A DNA stretch of 57,388 nt. Origin: Candidatus Poribacteria bacterium (GTDB lineage Bacteria; Poribacteria; WGA-4E; UBA9662). A program made the translations under genes and the position numbers. Below are positions 9,484 through 19,400 of the stretch, one piece after another; position 1 is the stretch's first letter, and each line of letters begins with the position of its first letter. Below the pieces are notes generated by a model. It did no database searches. It saw only the letters and a list, made by a program, of their open reading frames with translations, and was not told where the DNA came from. The DNA lies in contig JASMLX010000029.1 in assembly GCA_030748495.1 (NCBI GenBank), positions 1-57,388 on the forward strand. Reading direction: 5' to 3'.

Positions 9484-10285
9484 ATGAAATGCAAACCAGA
9501 AAACGATGGACGCAAGTATGATCACCATACCCTGCAGCTTATGCGCATACAGGCAATCAAGGCTGTACGGGGTGGTCAGAGTGCAACCGAGGTAGCCACA
9601 GCCGATGGCATTAACCGCCAGACCATCTACCGCTGGATGGCCAAACCCATCCCTGGCCGCCCCTCAAAACTATCCGATCAACAGATGAGGTGGGTGGCAG
9701 AGGCTGTCGGCAACGATACTCCCCAGCAAGATGGATTCGAATTTGCTCTTTGAACCTGAAAGATCATCCGCACACGGACCCAAAAGCAATTCGAGATCAA
9801 ACTTTCCATCAACACCCTAAGCAGAGTCATGAAGCCCCTCGGCTTGACCGCACAAAAACTACTCTATCAGGCCTGGCCACAGGATGAAAAACTGGTGCCT
9901 CAATGGGAAGAGGATACCTATCCAGAAATTAAGAGAGGGGCTAAAAAGGCAGCTGCACCTATCTACTTGGTAGATGAGTGGGGAATAGGCTCAGACGACC
10001 ATACAGGCCAGACCTGGGCAGCAGAGGGAGAGAGGCCAGTGATCATCGCAACAGGAAGCTGCTACGCCGTAAATATGATCTCTGCCGTCAGTGCCCAGGG
10101 ACAACTAGGTTTCATGTTGAGCCAGAGGACAGCTACAGCCGTCATCTTCAGGGAATTTCTGAAACCACTGATGATCGCATGAGCCTACAATTGAGGTCGA
10201 AGTTGTTTTAGATAATGCTGGATACAACCAAGCTAAAATAAGACGACCATTTGCCAATACTAATAACTTGGTAGATACCCAGTAA
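9484..10285 (+). pseudogene. IS630-family transposase, several in-frame stops
   Basis: The N-terminal helix-turn-helix part (QSATEVATADGINRQTIYRW, then GRPSKLS) leads to TGA codons at 9751-9753 and 9757-9759. The first falls where related enzymes have Trp in FALWT. The same frame then continues as KQFEIKLSINTLSRVMKPLG and into the DDE core: YLVDEWGIGSDDHTGQTWA, then GSCYAVNMISAVSAQGQLGF. A further stop at 10180-10182 and a shift precede the second-Asp segment VVLDNAGYNQ. The transposase would act in trans on IS630 ends at TA sites; this copy cannot. Sharp terminal repeats were not found. Confidence 0.8.
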
Positions 10286-10781
10286 GTACGACGACGCTTG
10301 CCACTGGGAGAATAAACCCACGATCTTCTGTATCGATACTGGGGAAGCTGATTCACCACATTACGTAGCGGATGTCGGTAAACTTCCAGGTGCATGCACA
10401 GGCCTTCACGAAGAGCCATCGACGCCTCTTGATCGATTTGAAGTTCGCTTTGGATGTATACCGACATCCGCTACTACAATCACGTGACGTGCCCAACGTG
10501 GTGGGTCAAACGAGGAGAGCATCCAACGAAACAACTCGTTCTTCTTTTGGCACTTCAAATCCGTCTTTCACCAGACAATCTCGAAGTCTACGGGGATGCG
10601 ATACACACGTCCCAGTGAACGACCAGAAACACAACCTGGAGGCCAAAAACATACGCTTGATGGTTGCTGAGTCGTTCCCTCTTACCTTTGACGGTGCTGT
10701 CTGCCAACAGATAACAGATTCCATCCTTGCAGGGAGAAAGCGCTCGGATCACTTGCCACCCATAACCAGTTCAACAACGTC
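10286..10781. other. Decayed stretch with an inverted partial duplication
   Basis: Minus-strand frame 10467-10200 contains a protein-like piece (PQYRYRRSWVYSPSGKRRRT, then YWVST) that looks like the start of another transposase, which I cannot place. The bases read from the inverted repeat at 10365/10459 encode VYRHPL on both strands, so a short gene piece has been copied in inverted orientation. Confidence 0.35.
10365..10474. repeat. 16-bp perfect inverted repeat, 78 bp apart
   Basis: GTAGCGGATGTCGGTA at 10365-10380 is the exact reverse complement of TACCGACATCCGCTAC at 10459-10474. The match extends a few more bases with mismatches. It could form a cruciform or a long hairpin. Because both arms code for the same peptide piece, an inverted duplication is more likely than a regulatory site. 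Confidence 0.7.
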
Positions 10782-11195
10782 TTGGACCACCAATACCCCG
10801 CACACAACAAACGACGAAAGTTGATGATACGCCAGATGGGATGGCCCTTGTCGGTTGTCGGCCGTAAAGGCAAAGTTCGCCCTGACCGAATTTTCACAGA
10901 AAGTCGTTTGCCAATTGTAGCTGAAATAGACCATCTGGCTGATAGTGGTTACCAAGGGTTAGCTAAACTACAGGTCAACAGTTGCACACCAATCAAAAAA
11001 ACTTGGAATCAGCCCTTGGCTGGTGAGGCCGGGAAATTTAACCCAGAGTTGGCCGGTGGCAGAATTCCAATCCAGCATGTCGATCGACGGGGCCGGATTT
11101 TCCGCCTTGTCAAAGGAAACCGATTGGGGAAAAGATCGAAACTAGGGTTAGATATGGAGTATATTATTACTGCGATTGTCAACCTCAGATATTGA
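10782..11195 (+). pseudogene. C-terminal part of an IS5-family transposase
   Basis: The segment LADSGYQGLAKLQVNSCTPI, then the block GKFNPELAGGRIPIQHVDRR, and LGLDMEYIITAIVNLRY match the end of IS5-group DDE_Tnp_4 transposases. Those usually read LADxGYQG, FNxxLSxxRIxIEHVNRR and IAGIYNL. The glutamate of the DDE triad (IEHV) has become Gln (IQHV), which would abolish catalysis. The first two thirds of the gene are missing or unreadable, so this is a dead fragment. Confidence 0.75.
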
Positions 11196-11550
11196 GCCGA
11201 AATATCTCAACCGGCATAGCCATTAGAATCTGGCAGAACCCAATCGTCAGGCTGGTCTATTTTAGAAAGATACCCTTTTTTGACCTGACCCCAAAACAAC
11301 AGCAAGATCTGAAAAAATTGCTATCTCCTACATTTTAGAATGATCGGCGTCTCACACTAATTCTTTTGGATTAGGGGTATACTTCAGGTGATAATTTTTT
11401 GACATCTTCGATCCTTTTAGCCTATACTCAAAAGCCTAAGGAATATTCCGACTTATAGAATTAAGTGTAAGATGCCCATTAAATTTTCGCCGAAGACATG
11501 ACATCTTAGAATGAATCCATAGGGGCCGGTCTAACTTTGTATATTTTATA
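11196..11550. other. Intergenic stretch before hflX
   Basis: No gene is visible. It probably contains the outer end of the IS5 element and the hflX promoter. The A/T-rich run TATATTTTATA just before 11551 leaves no good ribosome binding site for hflX. Confidence 0.35.
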
Positions 11551-12906
11551 ATGAGCGACATTTATAGTAATTCTATAGCGGAGTGCCGTGCCATTTTGAT
11601 TGGTGCTAAATTACAACAGGCCGGTTCTCTAAACGAGGTGAGAGAATCGGTACAAGAGCTTCGCCAACTAGCGGAAACGGCTCATATCGAGGTCTTATGT
11701 GAGCATATTCAATCGTTGCCAAAACCCAACCCAACATTCTTCATCGGCAAAGGGAAAGTTGAAGAACTGAAATCATTAATCAGCGAGATAGAAGCAGATT
11801 CAGTGGTCTTTGATGTCAGTTTATCTCCAGCACAAACTCGGAATCTGGAGAAGTATCTGGACACCATCATCATTGACCGAACTGGACTAATTCTAGAGAT
11901 TTTTGCTCAGCGAGCCCGTACCACTGAGGCCAAATTGCAAGTTGATATTGCACGCCACCAATATGCGCTTCCTCGTCTAACTCGCATGTGGACCCACCTC
12001 TCTCGCCAAGCTACAGGTGGTGGTGGTGCCAGTTCCAGTGGATCGGGTCGAGCCGGCGGGGCAGTTCGAGGAGTTGGCGAAACGCAACTCCAAATCGACC
12101 GAAAATTGATCCGAGGCCAAATCGCAAAAAAGAGTAGTACACTGGCGGTCATTGAGAGACGCCGTCAGCAACAACGCAAACACCGATCCGAGATGGTCAA
12201 TGTATCTCTAGTTGGATACACTAACGCTGGGAAATCGACACTTTTCAACCGCTTGACACAATCGAGTGTTTTGGCCGAGCATAAATTATTTGCCACACTG
12301 GATCCAACCACTCGTGTGCTACAACTGCCAACCAACCATCGTCTCTTGCTTACCGATACCGTTGGTTTTATCAAAAAATTACCACATGAGTTGGTTGCTT
12401 CTTTTAAAGCCACTTTAGAAGAGGTGGCAGAATCAGATCTATTATTACATGTGGTGGATGCTAGCCACCCAAACTTACACCAACACGTTGAGGTGGTCAA
12501 CGACGTACTACAAGATCTAGGCGCGGATGCAGTACCAGTTATCTTCCTGTTTAATAAATGTGATTTGATTGACGATCATCAGTTGAAGTTGCTCCAGACG
12601 GAATATACAAACAGCATGTTCGTCTCAGCTATTGAGATAGATGGCCTCGACCAACTGCTGAGCCATCTATCAGATCATCTCTCTCGACAAGACATCCGGT
12701 TACAGATTGAACTCTCTTATCAAGACCAGAAGGCACTCGACTTTGTCTACAAGAATGGGCAGGTGTTTGAAACCGATTATCGGACAGAAGGTGTCGCCGT
12801 TGAGGTACGCCTTCCGAGTCGTTACATCAAGCGATTGACAGAGATGTTGGTGCATTCAACCTACACGAGCGAGGTTTATCGGGTTGAGCGAGCAATCAAC
12901 TGTTGA
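11551..12906 (+). CDS. hflX: GTPase HflX
   Basis: HflX binds the large ribosomal subunit and splits or rescues stalled ribosomes, mainly under stress. The N-terminal HflX domain (residues 1-190) includes FDVSLSPAQTRNLEKYL, DRTGLILEIFAQRARTTEAK and the glycine-rich hinge ending GVGETQLQIDRK. The G domain follows: G1 GYTNAGKST (~221), G2 DPTTR, G3 DTVGFI (~268), G4 NKCD (~334) and G5 SA (~360). Length (451) is normal and nothing is missing. It marks the return to intact genes after the decayed segment. Its end overlaps the next open frame by 23 bases. Confidence 0.97.
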   Translation: MSDIYSNSIAECRAILIGAKLQQAGSLNEVRESVQELRQLAETAHIEVLCEHIQSLPKPNPTFFIGKGKVEELKSLISEIEADSVVFDVSLSPAQTRNLEKYLDTIIIDRTGLILEIFAQRARTTEAKLQVDIARHQYALPRLTRMWTHLSRQATGGGGASSSGSGRAGGAVRGVGETQLQIDRKLIRGQIAKKSSTLAVIERRRQQQRKHRSEMVNVSLVGYTNAGKSTLFNRLTQSSVLAEHKLFATLDPTTRVLQLPTNHRLLLTDTVGFIKKLPHELVASFKATLEEVAESDLLLHVVDASHPNLHQHVEVVNDVLQDLGADAVPVIFLFNKCDLIDDHQLKLLQTEYTNSMFVSAIEIDGLDQLLSHLSDHLSRQDIRLQIELSYQDQKALDFVYKNGQVFETDYRTEGVAVEVRLPSRYIKRLTEMLVHSTYTSEVYRVERAINC

Positions 12907-13297
12907 ACCTGCCTACCACGATCGACATATCTCCATCGACAGCGAACAGCTGGTTGTTGGGACACGAACCTTTTCGACTTTCAACATTCAGTCTTATACT
13001 GTCAAACCGGACCTTGCACTAACTGGCTGTTCAGGCATATTTCTGATTCCACTTAGTGTTCCTTTCTTCAGCGCGGGGATCATTGGCAAAGTGCTTGGTG
13101 GAGTCATGATAGCGATTAGCGCGATCTTGTTGCTGGGTAGTAGACGCAACATTCTGTCTCTGGCAGTTGACCAGCCAGAGACAGGTCCAATTGAAGAAGA
13201 TATATTAGTGGGGCGGTCCGATTATCTGGAGCCGATCACTGACATGTTAGATCAACTTGGCGTACCAGAACGTCGCTTCTTCGGTGAGACAAAGTAA
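12884..13297 (+). CDS. Small membrane protein, DUF6232-like
   Basis: This is a 137-residue protein with a short N-terminal beta-rich part (HISIDSEQLVVGTRTF, then SYTVK), two adjacent hydrophobic spans (about 45-68 and 70-88) and a cytoplasmic tail. The layout resembles DUF6232-type proteins, in which a PH-like strand set precedes two helices. The TTG start at 12884 lies inside hflX, and no alternative start is obvious, so translation may be coupled. Function is unknown. Confidence 0.6.
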   Translation: MSEQSTVEPAYHDRHISIDSEQLVVGTRTFSTFNIQSYTVKPDLALTGCSGIFLIPLSVPFFSAGIIGKVLGGVMIAISAILLLGSRRNILSLAVDQPETGPIEEDILVGRSDYLEPITDMLDQLGVPERRFFGETK

Positions 13298-13329
13298 GCG
13301 GCTGAATTACCAGTTTGGTAATTGAGATC

Positions 13330-14310
13330 GTGATTCGAGTTCAGAATCTGACAAAAACTTTCAGGGTTTACCAACACCAGAAGGGGGTGATGGGAGCATT
13401 CGCTAACCTATTTTCCCGCCGCCATCAATTGGTTAGGGCAGTAAATCAAATATCGTTCACTATTGATCGAGGAGAAATTGTCGGTTATCTGGGCCCAAAC
13501 GGGGCAGGGAAATCGACTACTATTAAGATGCTGACGGGGATTTTAGTTCCAACGTCAGGCGAGGTCCATGTTAACGGTTTCATACCGCATCGACAGCGAA
13601 CTGATAATGCGAAGCAAATCGGCGTCGTTTTCGGTCAACGAACCCACTTGTGGTTCGATCTTCCAGTAGAAGAGTCTTTTGATCTATTACGACACATTTA
13701 CCATATCCCGGTTTCGCGGTACCATGAGAACCTGGATCTATTTAATCAGATTCTGGGGTTAGACGAGTTTTTCAGAACACCGGTACGCCAGTTAAGCCTT
13801 GGCCAGCGGATGCGAGCCGACATAGCAGCAGCATTACTCCACGATCCTGAGATCGTGTTCTTAGATGAACCGACGATCGGCCTAGACATCGTGGTCAAAA
13901 ACCGGATTCGCCAGTTTATCACGCAGATCAATCAAGAACGTGGTGTCACCATTATTCTGACTACTCACGATCTAGACGATGTTGAAAAGCTGTGCCGTCG
14001 AGTGATTTTGATCGATCAAGCTAAAATCATCTTCGATGGCCAATTAAATGCCCTGAGAAATTCACTTTCAACAGAGCGGTTGTTAGTGGTTGATTTTGCT
14101 GAAGATTATGATGACATCTGCTTGCCTAAGGCTCAAATCGTTCGTCGGGAGAAACAGAGAGTACACTACCGGTTTTCAACCGACCAGGTTGCTACGGCTG
14201 AATTGATCCGAAATATGTTGTCCCAATTCAACGTGGCCGATGTTTCGATTCAGAAACCAGAAATCGAAGAGATTGTGCGAATGATTTATGAGAAGCCACT
14301 AGATCTATAA
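13330..14310 (+). CDS. ABC transporter ATP-binding protein (ABC-2 export type)
   Basis: This is the ATPase subunit of an ABC-2 type exporter. It has Walker A GPNGAGKST (~55), the Q-loop region VVFGQRTHLWFDLPVEES, signature LSLGQ (~155), Walker B IVFLDEPTIGLD (~177) and the switch histidine in TTHD. The VVFGQRTHLWFDLP stretch and the C-terminal extension are typical of the subgroup annotated as viologen or multidrug exporter ATPases. GTG at 13330 is preferred over TTG at 13315 because VIRVQNLTKTF is the usual beginning. The two permease genes that normally follow are absent. The next gene is a metabolic TIM barrel. The partner permease must be elsewhere or lost. Confidence 0.9.
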   Translation: MIRVQNLTKTFRVYQHQKGVMGAFANLFSRRHQLVRAVNQISFTIDRGEIVGYLGPNGAGKSTTIKMLTGILVPTSGEVHVNGFIPHRQRTDNAKQIGVVFGQRTHLWFDLPVEESFDLLRHIYHIPVSRYHENLDLFNQILGLDEFFRTPVRQLSLGQRMRADIAAALLHDPEIVFLDEPTIGLDIVVKNRIRQFITQINQERGVTIILTTHDLDDVEKLCRRVILIDQAKIIFDGQLNALRNSLSTERLLVVDFAEDYDDICLPKAQIVRREKQRVHYRFSTDQVATAELIRNMLSQFNVADVSIQKPEIEEIVRMIYEKPLDL

Positions 14311-14333
14311 TTTTGTAGGAGTTTAGAGAAACT

Positions 14334-15161
14334 ATGCAATTCAAACGAGAACAGGTTTTAGAACGTCTGAGAACTAACATTGATGCAGGTCAGCCAATCG
14401 TCGGCGGTGGTGCTGGTACGGGTATTTCAGCCAAATGCGAAGAAGTGGGTGGAATCGACTTAATTGTAATCTACAATTCAGGGCGATTTCGGATGGCCGG
14501 ACGCGGATCTTTGGCTGGTATGATGCCCTATGGCGATGCCAATGCAATTGTGATAGAAATGGCTAGTGAAGTTCTACCGGTTGTGAAAAACACTCCCGTT
14601 TTGGCCGGAGTCTGCGGTACCGATCCATTTCGAATCATGGACAAATTCTTGCAACAGGTTGAGGTTGTTGGTTTTTCCGGCGTCCAGAACTTTCCAACTG
14701 TTGGACTGATCGATGGCATCTTTCGCCAAAATCTGGAGGAGACCGACATGGGTTACGGTTTAGAGGTGGAGATGATTCGTCAAGCCCATCAACAAGGTTT
14801 ACTGACAACCCCCTATGCCTTCAACGAGTCTGAAGCTGAACAGATGTCCGATGCTGGAGCCGACATTCTGGTGGCTCACATGGGATTGACAACCAAGGGC
14901 TCCATCGGAGCTCGAACTGCATTAACAATAGAGGAGGCTGCTACGAGGGTACAATCAATCCATGATGCGGCCCGAGGTGTTAATCCAGAGATTTTGGTAA
15001 TTTGCCATGGTGGGCCGATTGCCGAACCAGACGACGCACAGTATATTCTTGATCATACGCAGGGAGTTGTTGGCTTTTACGGAGCCTCAAGTGTCGAACG
15101 CCTACCAACTGAGAGAGCCATAGAGGCACAAATTCAAGCCTTTAAATCAGTTACCTTCTAG
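14334..15161 (+). CDS. Phosphoenolpyruvate hydrolase family TIM-barrel protein
   Basis: The whole 275-residue chain matches the PEP hydrolase / TIM-barrel family (PF09370), related to PEP mutase and isocitrate lyase. Characteristic stretches are [64 protein letters not shown] and [16 protein letters not shown]. The real substrate of these proteins is largely untested. They are often found with Tm-1-like or C-C bond-cleaving enzymes. The start ATG has GTAGGAGTT upstream. The gap to the ABC ATPase gene is 23 bases, so they may be co-transcribed. It ends 18 bases before the next promoter. Confidence 0.85.
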   Translation: MQFKREQVLERLRTNIDAGQPIVGGGAGTGISAKCEEVGGIDLIVIYNSGRFRMAGRGSLAGMMPYGDANAIVIEMASEVLPVVKNTPVLAGVCGTDPFRIMDKFLQQVEVVGFSGVQNFPTVGLIDGIFRQNLEETDMGYGLEVEMIRQAHQQGLLTTPYAFNESEAEQMSDAGADILVAHMGLTTKGSIGARTALTIEEAATRVQSIHDAARGVNPEILVICHGGPIAEPDDAQYILDHTQGVVGFYGASSVERLPTERAIEAQIQAFKSVTF

Positions 15162-15179
15162 TTTTGCTAGCTTTGATAG

Positions 15180-15208
15180 TTGACACATTGGTGTACCTAT
15201 GCTAAATT
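15180..15208 (+). promoter_or_regulatory. Sigma-70-type promoter of the surface/signalling operon
   Basis: TTGACA (15180-15185) and TAAATT (15203-15208) are separated by 17 bases, with TGC just before the -10 as an extended element. It lies 33 bases upstream of the ATG at 15242, which also has a GAGGAGG ribosome binding site. No other promoter of this quality is seen between here and 24214. Confidence 0.7.
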
Positions 15209-15241
15209 ATAGCCATTAGCTTTTAGAGGAGGATTTTCTCG

Positions 15242-16357
15242 ATGAAGATTTTGCAGATCTTAGTGTTCTTCTTGCTCGCAACTGGTGTTTGGGGGCAAGT
15301 GATAGATACTTTCAGTGATGGTGATTTCACTAGCAACCCAACTTGGTCTGGTAGCACCGATTCATGGAGAATTAGCCAAGACAGTATAGCAGGTCCCAAT
15401 ACCTCCAACGCCTATGTGCTAAAACTGGATGTGTCGGCTGGGTCCGGCACAAAATACCTCAGCACCCAAAGATCAGAGGCTTGGGGGACTGAACAGTCTT
15501 GGGGCGCTTGGATCGGTCGCCGGTCTAACTCACCTGCAACAAGTAGCAACCGCAGCTACGTCTGGCTATGGGCAAACGCCTCTGACCTATCTGCTAATAC
15601 CACCGATGGATACCGAATTCGGCTTGGCGATAACAGTGGCGATGACGAAGTTTATTTAGAGAGGGTTGATGATGGAAGTGCCACAACAGTCATAACCTCT
15701 TCCGTGGCTATTCCAAATAATACTTCTGACCTCGGTTTTTTAGTAAGAGTGACGCGAAATGCTTCTTCTACTTGGACGCTGTACACTTCCACACTGCCGA
15801 CAGCAAATGGGGGTGGGTATGCGGCAACAAGCATCCCAAGTGCTACTAATACCGACATCAATCAGGGGAGTGCAACCGACAGTTCTTACACTAATTTTGA
15901 CAATGGCTATTTTGGGTTTATGGCCAAGCACTCCTCCGATGGGGACCATCGAACCGGAGCACGTTTTGACCAACTCTACTTCGATACCGCCAGCGACTCC
16001 TCACTTCCGGTAGAACTGTCAGCCTTTACCGCCTACGCTACTAAAGACCAAATTAAACTGCAATGGAGAACGGAATCTGAAACCGATAATGCTGGATTTT
16101 GGATCTACCGCAGTTCCCAGCGAAACGGCGAATTTAAACGCCTCAATCCGGTCTTAATTCGTGGTGCTGGGACAACAGCAATGGCACAAACCTATACTTT
16201 TACTGACAATGATGTCGAAGATGGGATCTCCTATTTTTATTACTTGGAAGATGTCGCTTTCGATGGTCCTCGGAACAAATCATTGGTGATACAAGCTAGC
16301 CTTCGTTCAGACTTGGCTCGAAAACATTTGACCCGTTGGTCGACTCTGAAGCAGTAG
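15242..16357 (+). CDS. Secreted protein with lectin-like and FN3-like domains
   Basis: Residues 1-19 are a signal peptide (MKILQILVFFLLATGVWGQ). Residues 20-250 form a concanavalin/LamG-like beta sandwich rich in Ser, Thr and Asn (DTFSDGDFTSNPTWSG, DGYRIRLGDNSGDDEVYLER). Residues 258-355 are a fibronectin-like repeat of the type VELSAFTAYATKDQIKLQWR, then YYLEDVAFDG, found at the ends of Bacteroidetes and poribacterial surface proteins. The end LTRWSTLKQ is also typical. It likely binds glycan or matrix outside the cell. It is the first gene of the operon. The TAG stop is in frame with the next gene, 51 bases on, but that gene has its own signal peptide, so they are separate proteins. Confidence 0.75.
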   Translation: MKILQILVFFLLATGVWGQVIDTFSDGDFTSNPTWSGSTDSWRISQDSIAGPNTSNAYVLKLDVSAGSGTKYLSTQRSEAWGTEQSWGAWIGRRSNSPATSSNRSYVWLWANASDLSANTTDGYRIRLGDNSGDDEVYLERVDDGSATTVITSSVAIPNNTSDLGFLVRVTRNASSTWTLYTSTLPTANGGGYAATSIPSATNTDINQGSATDSSYTNFDNGYFGFMAKHSSDGDHRTGARFDQLYFDTASDSSLPVELSAFTAYATKDQIKLQWRTESETDNAGFWIYRSSQRNGEFKRLNPVLIRGAGTTAMAQTYTFTDNDVEDGISYFYYLEDVAFDGPRNKSLVIQASLRSDLARKHLTRWSTLKQ

Positions 16358-16408
16358 CGGCATAGCAACAATCAACATAATAGAATTTACAATTTAAGGA
16401 TCATTCTA

Positions 16409-19400
16409 GTGAATTTGAATCGACCAAATCGTTTGCTATTTCGAATTATTGCTGTCCTTCTGATGTCGAGTTGTTTCGTGCGTGCCAACAGTTTCCTACC
16501 GGACGGATCTATCGGACGGATTGGTTACGGTACGATTCGGAAGGTTAGCTACTCTGGCAACGGAAAACTGCTAGCTGTGGCAACTACGATTGGTCTTCGT
16601 CTAATTAACACTGAAACTCAGCGACAAATCGGATTCTACCGTCAAGATGGATATATTAGTGATATTGCATTCATTTCTGACCAATTGGTAGCAATTGCCA
16701 CCGATAGTGGGGTTAAGTTTGTTGATCTACTAGATCCACGTCAGAACATTCCAACACCCACCCTAATTCAGGGGGGAATTATCGATTCGGTTGCTGTTAG
16801 TGTTGATAGTAATTGGTTGGTCGTTGGCCTGACGGAGAATAGGGCTGATGAGAAGTTAGCTGCTAGTGTAATTTACATTTACACGATTGAAGGAAAGAAA
16901 AGTGGCAACGATCAGCCGACTTTTGCGCAGGCACAGGTGTTGAGTTTAGAAGGAACAGTTAAAGATATACAATTTGACCCGGCCCCCAGTGGATACGACC
17001 AGATGTTAGCGGTTGCAACAACCCGGGAACTACATCTCTGGCGCAAAGGCGTAAATGAATCGGTGTATCGTAGTATTCAAAAAGGGATCTATGCAAAAGG
17101 CGCTGAAATTCAGAAGATAGCGTATAACCACGATGGCAAACTCCTATTTGTTGGGACTTATGATGCCAAAAACGACACCTCGGATATCTACATCCAGGAG
17201 ACTAAAAATCCTCAACCCCAATTCTGGCAGCAACTTGGTGCGGAAAAACTGTACGACCTGACTTTCCATTCCAGTCAAAAAAATCTGCTGGCTTACGCAA
17301 CCGATAAAACCCTGCGTATCTGGGAACTCTACGCGTCAGATGCCTCGCCCAAGCCACCACAGATTTTGAAAAGGGACTTTGTGGCCGATGGAATCTCACT
17401 GGCCTTTCATCCGTACCAGGCCGATCTAATTGTCGGTGCCGATAATAACCCTTTTGAAGATGCACTGATCTACCTTCAAATTGGTAAAGCCGAAGTCCCG
17501 GTCCGCACCGTACTAAACCTCCGCGGCTTTCACTCACAGGTAGTGGGCGTAAGTTTCCCTAACCAACCAAACGGTAAACTGGCCGTAGCATACCAGTCGC
17601 GAAGGGTGGTAATTTGGAACCAGGAGGAGTTAACCCCCATAATTACTTTGCCAGCCCCAAACCAGATTATTGGTTTGGATTATGGCCCTTCAGGGTTAGA
17701 CCTTGCAATTTCTACTAAGACCAATCAGGTCGAAGTTAACGATCTATCTGCTGATCCTCCTAAGAACATCAATGAACAGTTCGGCAACACGCACCCGGAA
17801 CAAACAACCGTGAATGCTGTTCGATTTTCAGATCAGAATGACTGGGTCGCATCAGTAGCAAACGATGGAAGTCTGCGTATTCGACGAAAAGGGGCAACCT
17901 CCTTTGACAAAGACGATATTTTCGTCGGTGTATCTGTCCAGGATGTCGATTTCAACTACGATGGAACACTGATGGCGGTTGTAACTGAAAATGGGAGGAT
18001 CGCAGTTTTCAGTGTCTCATCCGAAGACGGCGTACAGGAAATCTCGATGGTTCCAACTGGTGGGGCTTTGACTAAGATTGCCTTTAGCCCTGTTAAGCGA
18101 GATAATAGGTTTATTGTTGGACTAGAAAATGGGGCGGTTCAAACTTGGGAAATCTTGGCAGGTGGCAAAGTAGGACGAACTGGTCAGTTGAACGTAGATC
18201 GCAATATCTCTCAAGGTAGAGTTAATGCGGTTAGTGTCTCCGCTGACGGCCGTTTCTTTGCAGCCGCTATTGGCGATGCCGTTTGGGTTTGGAATTATGC
18301 CAGCATCCAAAAAGGACCAAAGCTGTTCCGTGGGCATACGGATACCGTTACTGGTTTGACCTTCACGACATTGACTGATGGAACTAATATCCTAGCTTCT
18401 GGTTCTCGTGACGGAACCGTTTTGCTATGGAATATTCAGCGAGAGGTGGCAGGCGTACTCCAGCAAGGAGAAATCTGGCGACTTGTAGCCCCCAATCAGT
18501 TAGAAAATGTGGCTGTAACTTCTAAGATCCGAATCCGAATGCCAACCTTTTCTAAACTGAGAGAAGAAACAGTCACCCCTTTCAGCATTCAAGTACACGG
18601 TCAATTGGCAGATCAATCGATAAAACCCTACTCTAGTCACCAGTCGCAGTTTAAAATCGAGGGACCTAACCTGGTACTTTTCGACCCACAAGCTATCTTC
18701 CGTGAAGAAGAGGAGATTACTGTACGGGTTAGTAGTGTAATCGAAGATCACGCTGGTAAATACCTCCAGGCTGGTGATATTGTGTTCCGAACCGGACTGG
18801 TTGTCTGGCCTGGTGATACCAATCGAGACGGAAAAGTTGACGTTGTTGATGTTTTACCGCTGGGGCAGTTTTGGAATGACGCAGGACCAATACGAGATAA
18901 AGGCGATAATACATGGCGACTCCAACCTGCTGTGGCATGGAAAGAAAAGCTTGCAACTCATGCTGACGCCAACGGTGATGGTGTCATCAACCAGGACGAT
19001 ATTATTCCAATCAGTGAGAATTGGCGAAAGAGCCGTCAAATAGAGAAAAATGCTGCGGCTCCAACCCATACAGAACTCGATCGTTTAGCTGATATATCCA
19101 GCATTCCCACCCCATATTTTCAGATCTACAACCAACTCTATCAAAGGCTGAAAGATGTCGGTGGAAATACTGAATTGATGTTTGTTTTAGAACGGATAAT
19201 TGAACACCTAAAAAGCGATGTAATTCCAACGATCAGTAAACTTCTGCCCAACTATCCGAATCCATTTAATCCTGAAACTTGGATTCCGTACCAGTTAGCT
19301 AATGATGCGACTGTTAAGGTTAAGATCTACGATCTACAAGGTCGAGTGATACGTACACTGGATCTTGGCTATCAGAGGGCTGGCTACTATACTGACCAAT

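Noticed and set aside
10105..10467. 120-codon minus-strand frame overlapping the IS630 end
   Set aside because: Only its first part looks protein-like and the rest is antisense to the transposase. It is noted as a remnant, not called a gene.
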